DNA of 6,824 nucleotides, taken from Dehalococcoidia bacterium (lineage in GTDB: Bacteria; Chloroflexota; Dehalococcoidia; GIF9; UBA5629). This document shows positions 1-5,783 of the stretch, piece by piece. The position numbers and the translations under genes are program-made. The DNA lies in the NCBI GenBank assembly GCA_012961565.1, contig DTZC01000275.1, positions 1-6,824 on the forward strand. Reading direction: 5' to 3'. The notes under the pieces are model-generated. The model was given only the letters and a program-made list of their open reading frames with translations, did not search any database and was not told the DNA's origin. Positions within the stretch are counted from its first letter, which is position 1. Every line of letters starts with the position of its first letter.

Positions 1-1
1 C

Positions 2-1255
2 AAACAATCAGACCTGCCGTTAGCCATTTTGCAGGACCTGCACGGACCAAAGAACAGGATTGGTAAGCTCAAAAACGGTGTCATTGAGCTTAAGGAAAAT
101 TCCGGCTTTGTCCTGACCACCAAGGCGATACTCGGCGATGAAGAGAGAGTGTCGGTGGATTTACCCAGCTTGCCCCAGAGTGTTAAACCGGGTGATATGA
201 TTTTTCTGGATGACGGTGCTATAAAACTGAAGGTCACGGGCACCAGCAAAACTGATATCAACTGTCAGGTTATCTCTGGGGGCAAGCTTGGGGAAGACAA
301 GGGCATCAACATCCCGGGGATAACCTGGGGTGCTCCCACAATTAGCGATGAGGACTGGGACCACCTTCTTTTTGGTTTGAAACATAATGTAGATTTCGTG
401 GCTTTATCTTTCATCAGAGAGGCTGATGACATTCTCAAAGTGAGAGACTTCATACGAAAGAGGAAGGGCGCTGCTGCCGTTATCGCCAAGATTGAGAGGC
501 GGGAGGCTCTGGACAATCTGGATGAGATACTGGAAGCAGCCGATGGCATTATGGTTGCCCGTGGTGACCTAGGTATCGAGATACCGATACAAAGAGTGCC
601 TGTAGTCCAGAAAGAAATCATTCAAAAGTGCAATCGTCTGGGGAAGCCGGTCATCGTAGCCACACAGATGCTCGAATCCATGGTCGGTGCACCATATCCT
701 ACCCGAGCCGAGGTCACCGATATAGCCAATGCAGTATTTGATGGCGCCGATGCCCTTATGTTGTCAGAAGAGACCGCTGTGGGTAATTACCCGGTTGAAG
801 CTGTTAGCATGATGGTCCAGGTTGTCATAGAGGCTGAAGCTGCCCTTGCTTATGAGGAAATTCTGGCAAGTAAAGGCAAGGACCTCCAGCCTCAAACTGA
901 TGATGCCATTAGCTATGCTGCTTGCCATACTGCGCATCAATTGGGAGCGGTTGCCATTGTGGCTTTTACTTCCTCGGGGAGTACAGCACGCCGCGTTTCC
1001 AAGTATCGTCCCCGGGTGCCAATTCTTGCTATCACTCCGAATAGAGCCACGCAAAGGCAGCTCTCTTTATCCTGGGGAACACGTGCCTTTCAAATCCCCG
1101 AGCCATCAAGAATAGCCGTTTTATTCGCCCGCGGCGCCAGAGTAGCGCAAAAGACCGGGGTAGCTAAAGAGGGCGACTTGGTGGTTATCACCGGCGGTGT
1201 GCCTATTGGTGTTCCTGGCAGTACCAATTTGTTAAAAGTTGAAATGGTGAAATGA
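2..1255 (+). CDS. pyk: Pyruvate kinase, 5'-truncated by the window edge
   Basis: Transfers phosphate from phosphoenolpyruvate to ADP, the last step of glycolysis, in the cytoplasm. The frame is open from base 2 with no start codon needed: 417 residues are visible, beginning KQSDLPLAILQDLHGPK, so about 60 N-terminal residues of a roughly 475-residue enzyme lie to the left. Visible signatures are the QDLxGPK segment (29-52), the IAKIE catalytic-lysine segment (Lys codon 488-490), MVARGDLGIEIP (551-586), ATQMLESM, then PTRAEVTDIANAVFDGADALMLSEETA, and a C-terminal allosteric-type domain with AFTSSGSTARRVSKYRP ending in VVITGGVPIG. It has no extra PEP-utiliser domain of the Bacillus type. The Lys in GPK, preceded by DL, is the signature associated with potassium-independent pyruvate kinases. 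The residue after it is Asn where Ile is usual. Its TGA overlaps the next gene's ATG. Family identity is certain; regulation is not visible. Confidence 0.96.
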   Translation, partial: KQSDLPLAILQDLHGPKNRIGKLKNGVIELKENSGFVLTTKAILGDEERVSVDLPSLPQSVKPGDMIFLDDGAIKLKVTGTSKTDINCQVISGGKLGEDKGINIPGITWGAPTISDEDWDHLLFGLKHNVDFVALSFIREADDILKVRDFIRKRKGAAAVIAKIERREALDNLDEILEAADGIMVARGDLGIEIPIQRVPVVQKEIIQKCNRLGKPVIVATQMLESMVGAPYPTRAEVTDIANAVFDGADALMLSEETAVGNYPVEAVSMMVQVVIEAEAALAYEEILASKGKDLQPQTDDAISYAACHTAHQLGAVAIVAFTSSGSTARRVSKYRPRVPILAITPNRATQRQLSLSWGTRAFQIPEPSRIAVLFARGARVAQKTGVAKEGDLVVITGGVPIGVPGSTNLLKVEMVK

Positions 1256-2181
1256 TTGCCACAGTTACCTTAAATCCCAGCCTGGATAGAACGGTTACCG
1301 TTGAAGGGTTGCTGGTTGATGAGACTAATCGCTGGACCAGCTTACGCCGAGACCCCGGCGGCAAAGGGATAAATGTATCCCGAGTCGTTCATGAGCTTGG
1401 TGGTGAAACAGTTGCTTACGGCTTTATCGGAGGGACTGACGGAGATGAATTGATGTATTTGCTAAAACGACAGGGAGTGCCGTTTGATTTTACTCCGATT
1501 AAAGAGGATATCAGGAGCAACTTCATTATTACGGACCTGAAGACCCGCCGTCAGACCCGGATTGATGCCCCGGGACCACATGTTTCTGCAGGCGAGCTGG
1601 AAAGTTTGATAGACAAGGTGACCCATATCGAGCCAAGACCTGATTTTCTGGTCTTTGCCGGCAGCGTTCCTCCCGGAGTGCCTGATGATATTTATAGGCG
1701 GCTAATCAGCGAGGTTAAAAGGCAGGGCATTAACACCGTGCTTGATTCTGATGAAAGATGGCTCAAGGAGGGAATAAAAGCCCAGCCCTATCTCATAAAA
1801 CCGAACGTGCACGAGGCTGAGGAGCTGCTTGAGACAGAACTGAAAGATGACGCGGCGATAATCGAGGCGGCAAAGACCCTTATGGGTCAAGGTATCAAGG
1901 TTGCGGCAATCTCCCGGGGGAAAGACGGGCTCATAGTTGCCACCAGGCAAAAAGCGGTAAAGGCGGTACCGCCTGAGGTGAAGATACGGAGCACTGTAGG
2001 TGCTGGTGATTCTGCTGTTGCCGGACTGGTGCTGAAGTTGAGCCAGGGGCACGGAATTGACGAGGCTTGTCGCTGGGCAACAGCAGCGGGCACAGCAGCT
2101 ACATTGACACCAGGCACAGAACTCTGCCGCAGGGCGGATGTGGAGAGGCTTTTGCCACAGGTCAAAGTAGAAGAGCTGTAA
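1252..2181 (+). CDS. pfkB: PfkB-family phosphofructokinase (6-phosphofructokinase 2 or 1-phosphofructokinase)
   Basis: An ATP-dependent sugar-phosphate kinase of the ribokinase fold, 309 residues, complete. The N-terminus MIATVTLNPSLDRT, PfkB signature 1 GGKGIN (residues 36-41), the LVFAGSVPPGVP strand, the LIKPNVHEAEELL segment and signature 2 STVGAGDS with catalytic Asp253 are all present. The family also contains FruK (fructose-1-phosphate), LacC (tagatose-6-phosphate) and PfkB (fructose-6-phosphate). The C-terminus (AAGTAATLTPGTELCRR) is closer to E. coli PfkB (AAGSAATLNQGTRLC, from memory) than to FruK, and the length equals that of E. coli PfkB. With pyruvate kinase directly upstream and no PTS gene in view, a glycolytic role on fructose-6-phosphate is favoured by inference. 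The ATG at 1252 overlaps the upstream TGA by four bases, so translational coupling is likely; I see no strong Shine-Dalgarno sequence. Substrate is the main uncertainty. Confidence 0.9.
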   Translation: MIATVTLNPSLDRTVTVEGLLVDETNRWTSLRRDPGGKGINVSRVVHELGGETVAYGFIGGTDGDELMYLLKRQGVPFDFTPIKEDIRSNFIITDLKTRRQTRIDAPGPHVSAGELESLIDKVTHIEPRPDFLVFAGSVPPGVPDDIYRRLISEVKRQGINTVLDSDERWLKEGIKAQPYLIKPNVHEAEELLETELKDDAAIIEAAKTLMGQGIKVAAISRGKDGLIVATRQKAVKAVPPEVKIRSTVGAGDSAVAGLVLKLSQGHGIDEACRWATAAGTAATLTPGTELCRRADVERLLPQVKVEEL

Positions 2182-2253
2182 ACCGCGGAATTTGATCCTG
2201 TTGCCACCGACCGTCGGAGGGGAATACCCTGGCTGGATAATTTTTACCCAAGA

Positions 2254-2910
2254 TTAGCCGGCTAATAGCGCGTTCAATTCGGTCAGGTCTGCAATCGACC
2301 TGTCTGCTCTCGGCCCCCCTTTTCTGTCGAGATAGAGAGTCTGGATTCCAATTTCGCTGGGGGCGATAAAATCGAACTGTCGGTTATCACCAACGTGAAT
2401 TACCTCTTGCGGTCTAACCCTGAGGGCTTGGCACATCTCGGAGTAGAACGTGGGAGTTTTCACCTGATTGAAGTCGGAAAGCGAGGAGAAAACCCGGCTA
2501 AAGTAAGAATTGATATCTCGAAGGAGGAACTTCAAGAAGTCCCGTGTCGAGCCAGAGGCTACCACGAGCTGGTATCTGCAACTTAAGAAGGACAGCACTT
2601 CCTTAACTTCGGGGTAATAGCGCACTTTGTGCTGATGGCTCTCCATCACAGAGTCGGGGGTGCCCAAACCGAATTTGTCAAACCAGTAGCGGACATCATA
2701 CCATTCCAGCCGATGGTCGCCTACCTTTGCATATTCTTCCTTGATTAGCTTCTTAGCCAGCTCGAATTCGATATTGTGCTTCCGAGCGTAGCGCTCGGGT
2801 ATAGCTTCAAACCAGATAGCGTAGCTGAAGTCTGGCGTCACTAGAGTGCCCTCAGCATCGAGAGAAACTACCTTGATTTTGCCGATTTCTAAATGTGCGT
2901 GTGGAGACAT
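2254..2910 (-). CDS. HAD-superfamily hydrolase with a DxE nucleophile motif
   Basis: A probable phosphatase of the haloacid dehalogenase superfamily, 218 residues from the ATG at 2910 (a TTG at 2916 would add two). Numbered from the ATG: motif I is VVSLDAEGTL with nucleophile Asp18 and Glu20 at the acid/base position usually held by Asp; motif II is VVASGST with Ser119; motif III is the Lys151 of QVKTP; motif IV is HVGDNRQFD with Asp175 and Asp180. Residues of about 25-95 between motifs I and II are charged and helical, as in a type C1 cap, which places it near HAD subfamily IA. Substrate cannot be inferred. It converges on pfkB, 72 bases away, and diverges from the metallopeptidase gene. Neither candidate start has a well-spaced Shine-Dalgarno sequence. 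Superfamily is confident, exact start less so. Confidence 0.88.
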   Translation of the reverse strand: MSPHAHLEIGKIKVVSLDAEGTLVTPDFSYAIWFEAIPERYARKHNIEFELAKKLIKEEYAKVGDHRLEWYDVRYWFDKFGLGTPDSVMESHQHKVRYYPEVKEVLSFLSCRYQLVVASGSTRDFLKFLLRDINSYFSRVFSSLSDFNQVKTPTFYSEMCQALRVRPQEVIHVGDNRQFDFIAPSEIGIQTLYLDRKGGPRADRSIADLTELNALLAG

Positions 2911-2924
2911 ATCCAATCAGTGGA

Positions 2925-2953
2925 AGTCTACCTTATTTCCATCACCGTGTAAA
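2925..2953 (-). promoter_or_regulatory. Candidate sigma-70 promoter of the HAD hydrolase gene
   Basis: Reading the minus strand, TTTACA (2953-2948) is followed after 17 bases by TAGACT (2930-2925), five of six and four of six matches to the -35 and -10 consensus. The start of transcription would fall near 2918, at or just before the start codon, implying a leaderless or almost leaderless message. Prediction by eye only. Confidence 0.35.
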
Positions 2954-2992
2954 CCTAACGGAAAGCTCTGTTTTAAGTCTGCTGCAATGCTA

Positions 2993-3021
2993 TTGACTTT
3001 AGTAATTAACACTGTTATCTT
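2993..3021 (+). promoter_or_regulatory. Candidate sigma-70 promoter of the metallopeptidase gene
   Basis: TTGACT (2993-2998) and TATCTT (3016-3021) are separated by 17 bases, matching the -35 in five of six and the -10 in four of six positions. Transcription would begin near 3028, inside the first copy of the direct repeat and about 27 bases before the start codon. It would probably also serve the downstream cyclase gene. Confidence 0.45.
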
Positions 3022-3025
3022 TGTT

Positions 3026-3057
3026 GCTAGCTGACATGGCAGTCGCTACCTGACATG
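3026..3057 (+). repeat. 13-bp direct repeat spanning the metallopeptidase start codon
   Basis: GCTAGCTGACATG (3026-3038) recurs as GCTACCTGACATG (3045-3057), with 12 of 13 bases identical and a 19-base period. The second copy ends on the ATG of the metallopeptidase gene, and the first copy's ATG opens a five-codon frame (3036-3053, MAVAT then TGA) that stops one base before that ATG. It could be a two-site operator, a duplicated translation start or a chance local duplication. Confidence 0.7.
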
Positions 3058-3906
3058 ACAAAAGTGGAGCTAAATGTCATCACCAGCGGAAACATTCCAC
3101 GGAGTGTGAAGAGGGATATAGAAAGCACGTTCCGTGACTGCTATCGGCGATTCGGACACAGAGCCCCCTATAAAGTTGAAGTTCTTATAGTGGATAGACA
3201 GTCCGCGATGCGGGTCCTGCTTAGGGAAGAGAAGGTGAGGCGGGGTATAACCACCAGCGGTGATGAGGAATTTATTTGTTCCCATGATGCCTGGCGGGGT
3301 TATCCCCGGGTAATCTGCTGCCTGGAGAGGCTGAATGAACTCAGCAAATTAGCCAGGGTAGGTGCGGTGAGACATGAGGCAGCCCATAGTGCACTTCACG
3401 GCTCGCTGGAGTATTATATCTTCAGCATTACTGAAGAGTACCGCCATACAGCGGTGATTAAGGGACTCGACCTGTCTGTGCTGAATCAAGCCCTCTATTT
3501 CGTATCTGTGGCGGTGAAGGACTTTGAAGCCACCAGGTTCCTGGTCCAGCACAATTTCATCAATTGCCAGTTTGCCTTTGCTTTAGAATGGCTGCAACCT
3601 TCGGAGCAGGACAAATCGGCGTGGAAGATGGCACAGGAAAATCGCCAGACGAAGTTCATTTTCCTTACCGCCCTGCTTAAGCCGATGCTTTTCGCTCATC
3701 CATTGCTAGCACTGCCGCGTTCAAAAGATATTTCTCTGGAGTATCAAGTTCAACTGGCAAGGAGAGTGGAGGAATTGCTCGAGTATCTGGGAAATGCGGA
3801 GCGGAATAGACTGCTTCAAGTGGCGAGCATGATAGCTGAAAATTCGACAGATGACACACACAGGAATGTCGACTCTGCCTTGCGTCAGGCTATGAGCCTG
3901 GCATAG
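3055..3906 (+). CDS. Putative zinc metallopeptidase with HExxHxxLH motif, uncharacterised family
   Basis: A 283-residue soluble protein whose family I cannot name. Its clearest feature is VRHEAAHSALHG: His107 and His111 would bind zinc and Glu108 would be the catalytic base of an HExxH metallopeptidase. The extra LH after the motif (His115) recalls ImmA/IrrE-type peptidases (HELGHxxLH), but the rest does not obviously match them. Glu158 in VKDFEATRF, 47 residues after the second His, is a candidate third ligand by inference. The N-terminal 60 residues (VEVLIVDRQ and a charged segment) look like an alpha/beta part; the C-terminal half is helical. There is no signal peptide or membrane segment, so it should act in the cytoplasm. 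The ATG at 3055 has no Shine-Dalgarno sequence. It is followed by the RtcA-like gene in the same reading frame. Coding status is confident; peptidase activity is inferred from the motif. Confidence 0.8.
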   Translation: MTKVELNVITSGNIPRSVKRDIESTFRDCYRRFGHRAPYKVEVLIVDRQSAMRVLLREEKVRRGITTSGDEEFICSHDAWRGYPRVICCLERLNELSKLARVGAVRHEAAHSALHGSLEYYIFSITEEYRHTAVIKGLDLSVLNQALYFVSVAVKDFEATRFLVQHNFINCQFAFALEWLQPSEQDKSAWKMAQENRQTKFIFLTALLKPMLFAHPLLALPRSKDISLEYQVQLARRVEELLEYLGNAERNRLLQVASMIAENSTDDTHRNVDSALRQAMSLA

Positions 3907-4014
3907 TCTATCGGGCTACACCTGGTATTGGCAGCATCCTGGCAAAAACAGACTCTATCATTCCATCGAGGTGGACTAAACCTGCGAGGGAAGCGCCGAT
4001 TGTCTGATGGTCAG

Positions 4015-5073
4015 ATGATAGAACTTGATGGCTCGGCGAAATCAGGCAGTGGTACGCTGTTACGTTATGGTGTCAGCCTAGCAACCCTGCTGGCTGAAGA
4101 GCTCCATATGTGGAATATCAGGGTTGGCAGGGATAAACCGGGCTTGCGACATCAACATCGCCAATCAGTGCTGGCTTGCCGCGATATGTGTCGCGGTATT
4201 GTAGAAGGTGCTGCCTTAGGTTCTATGGAGATTTATTACAGACCGGGCAAGGAGATCATCGGTGGCTCCTATGGCTGGAACATAGGTACTGGTGGCTCGA
4301 CCACAATGCTGGCTATGACCTTGCTACCATTAGCTTGCTTTGCCACGGAGCCTTGTATCTTTAATATCTCGGGCGGGCTGTTTCAAGACTTTGCCCCTTC
4401 CGCTTATCATATGAAATATGTGCTTTTCCCTACCCTGCGTAACATGGGAATAGATGCTGATTTGGAAATCAAACGTCCCGGTTATGCCGAGCAAGGGGGC
4501 GGCATTATAGAAGTTAACACTCAACCGGTAGCTGGTAAAATCCAGTCTTTGAGACTGTCACACTGCGGTCAGGTGAGGCAGATAAAAGGGATTGCCATCT
4601 GCTCTCATCTGGAGCAAATTAAGGTCAGCGACCGGATGGCAGACCAATGTTACAAGGTGCTGAGACAAAAAGGCTATGAGGCGAAAATAGAGAAAATCTA
4701 TGATACGATAGCCACTCATGAGGGTGCTGCGTTAGCCATCTGGGCGGAAACTGACATCTGCCTTTTCGGAGCAGACAGAGCTGGGAGGAAGGGCAGAAGG
4801 GCAGAAGGTATCGGTAGCTATGTGGCTAATAGCCTTATTCAAGACATTGAGTCTGGAGCTTCTGTGGACAGATTTCTGGCAGACCAACTGATACTATATG
4901 CGGCTCTGGCTGAAGGTGTCACTGAGTATGTAATACCTCGCCTATCCGACCATGTTGAGGCTAATCTGTGGCTGGTTGAGCAAATCTTGGGCAAGTTTGG
5001 CGTCACAACAGAGATGAGCGGCAGCCGCCTCAGGATAAAAGGAATAGGCTACCACCGGAGTCAATCGGGTTGA
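4015..5073 (+). CDS. rtcA: RNA 3'-terminal phosphate cyclase-like protein (RtcA family)
   Basis: Classical RtcA uses ATP to convert an RNA 3'-phosphate to a 2',3'-cyclic phosphate through a histidine-AMP intermediate. From the ATG at 4015 the protein has 352 residues, close to the 338 of E. coli RtcA, and begins MIELDGS as the family does. Conserved elements are RVGRDKPGLRHQH, the IGTGGSTT segment, GYAEQGGG, FLADQL, and LSDHVEAN, whose His313 aligns with catalytic His309 of E. coli. The family GEGGGQ loop is replaced by KSGSGT, so the usual Glu is Ser, and the GGTD segment is altered to GGLFQD. An in-frame TTG at 4000 with GAGGG nine bases upstream (357 residues), or TTG 3928, are alternative starts. 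It lies downstream of the metallopeptidase, probably in one transcript, and no rtcB or rtcR is in view. Family membership is strong; canonical cyclase activity is uncertain. Confidence 0.85.
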   Translation: MIELDGSAKSGSGTLLRYGVSLATLLAEELHMWNIRVGRDKPGLRHQHRQSVLACRDMCRGIVEGAALGSMEIYYRPGKEIIGGSYGWNIGTGGSTTMLAMTLLPLACFATEPCIFNISGGLFQDFAPSAYHMKYVLFPTLRNMGIDADLEIKRPGYAEQGGGIIEVNTQPVAGKIQSLRLSHCGQVRQIKGIAICSHLEQIKVSDRMADQCYKVLRQKGYEAKIEKIYDTIATHEGAALAIWAETDICLFGADRAGRKGRRAEGIGSYVANSLIQDIESGASVDRFLADQLILYAALAEGVTEYVIPRLSDHVEANLWLVEQILGKFGVTTEMSGSRLRIKGIGYHRSQSG

Positions 5074-5633
5074 GCGGTCAGGCTGTGCAGGAACTCCTGC
5101 TTGAGGTCGCTCAATCTCTGTTCAAACGGGCGAGCCAGCTCGTTCAGCATTTTGTGCCATTCGCCTGTGGCATGAATGTTAATCTGGCTGATAGCAGTGC
5201 CTGATATTCGCAGCCGGTGGAGCATCTCCCTGCCAGCCCTTTCTATTTCCTGCTTCTCTCTGTCTTCGGCCTCCTGGTATTCTTGGAAAAGCTCCTTTAT
5301 CCTGTCCATAATCTCTATAGAGGCTCCAGCCTTGGTCAGGATGAGGATTGCCCGGCTCACCGTCTCCAGTTTCTGCCTATATCTCAAATTTATCTCCTCA
5401 ATAAGCCGCTGGAAAACTGCCTGATTTACCAGCTTTCTATCCTGACCAGTGTGCTTGCTGAGTTCGGTCTCGAGCTGGGAGACGTCCTGCTGACTAAGGT
5501 ATTTCTCAGCCAGCGCTTTCCCTATCAACTGACATCTTTCCTCGTTCTGCCTTTTCTGCTCCTCAGGGGACAGTGTCCCCAGCTTGTTGGCTTTCTCTTT
5601 GGCAATCTCCCAGGCGCTCTTGATTTCTCCCAC
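5061..5633 (-). CDS. Conserved-type hypothetical protein, charged and helical
   Basis: I cannot assign a function. The 190 residues begin MGEIKSAWEIAKEKANKLG and are almost entirely charged, Glu/Lys/Gln/Arg-rich amphipathic helix. The segment from about residue 105 to 145 (IMDRIKELFQEYQEAEDREK and onward) is the best coiled-coil candidate, and there is a single Cys near residue 34. There is no signal peptide, membrane span or catalytic motif, so a small cytoplasmic structural or binding protein is plausible. The GTG start at 5633 is supported by AGGAGG at 5648-5643, nine bases upstream, the best ribosome binding site in the window. Its TGA lies within the last 13 bases of the oppositely oriented RtcA-like gene. 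It is divergent from the metallo-beta-lactamase-fold gene. The N-terminal pattern feels like a recurrent bacterial domain of unknown function, but I cannot name it safely. Confidence 0.82.
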   Translation of the reverse strand: MGEIKSAWEIAKEKANKLGTLSPEEQKRQNEERCQLIGKALAEKYLSQQDVSQLETELSKHTGQDRKLVNQAVFQRLIEEINLRYRQKLETVSRAILILTKAGASIEIMDRIKELFQEYQEAEDREKQEIERAGREMLHRLRISGTAISQINIHATGEWHKMLNELARPFEQRLSDLKQEFLHSLTAQPD

Positions 5634-5642
5634 TGTGCTGTA

Positions 5643-5648
5643 CCTCCT
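5643..5648 (-). promoter_or_regulatory. Strong Shine-Dalgarno sequence fixing the GTG start at 5633
   Basis: On the minus strand AGGAGG sits nine bases before the GTG codon at 5633-5631. It decides this non-ATG start and contrasts with the lack of a recognisable site before the metallopeptidase and metallo-beta-lactamase-fold genes. Confidence 0.8.
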
Positions 5649-5728
5649 GCTTTAAGAGCCTGTGCAGTAACAAGCCCGGGGCTACCGAACATAACCGAGA
5701 CGTTGACTGTTGCTAGTCTCCATCTAGA

Positions 5729-5757
5729 TTGGTTTTCGGGGCATTTTACCCTATAAT
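5729..5757 (+). promoter_or_regulatory. Candidate sigma-70 promoter of the metallo-beta-lactamase-fold gene
   Basis: A perfect TATAAT at 5752-5757 is preceded by TTGGTT at 5729-5734 with a 17-base spacer; the -35 matches only three of six positions. Transcription would start near 5764, giving an AT-rich leader of about 20 bases without a Shine-Dalgarno sequence before the ATG at 5784. The rest of the 5634-5783 region shows only a short inverted repeat, AGCCCGGGGCT, at 5683-5693. Confidence 0.5.
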
Positions 5758-5783
5758 TTAATTAGAATCAAAGTTATTATATT

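Noticed and set aside
2204..2245. Possible terminator between pfkB and the HAD gene
   Set aside because: The hairpin at 2204-2220 has four pairs, a mismatch and two more, and the T-run (2241-2245) is over 20 bases away, so it is not a convincing intrinsic terminator.
2254..2265. Perfect 12-bp palindrome TTAGCCGGCTAA over the HAD stop codon
   Set aside because: It has no loop for an RNA hairpin and no partner site; a single short palindrome at a convergent gene end is weak evidence for a binding site.
2846..3034. Short plus-strand frame of 62 codons across the divergent promoter region
   Set aside because: It runs antisense to the HAD N-terminus and through both candidate promoters, has no ribosome binding site and no recognisable sequence.
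3928..4014. N-terminal extension of the RtcA-like protein from TTG 3928
   Set aside because: No Shine-Dalgarno sequence precedes TTG 3928 and RtcA proteins normally begin at the MIELDG segment; the open frame here is likely untranslated or, at most, used from TTG 4000.
5217..5756. Plus-strand open frame of 179 codons rich in Leu and Phe, resembling a membrane protein
   Set aside because: It lies antisense to the helical protein gene, which has a strong Shine-Dalgarno sequence. A charged coiled-coil gene read backwards naturally yields a hydrophobic frame.
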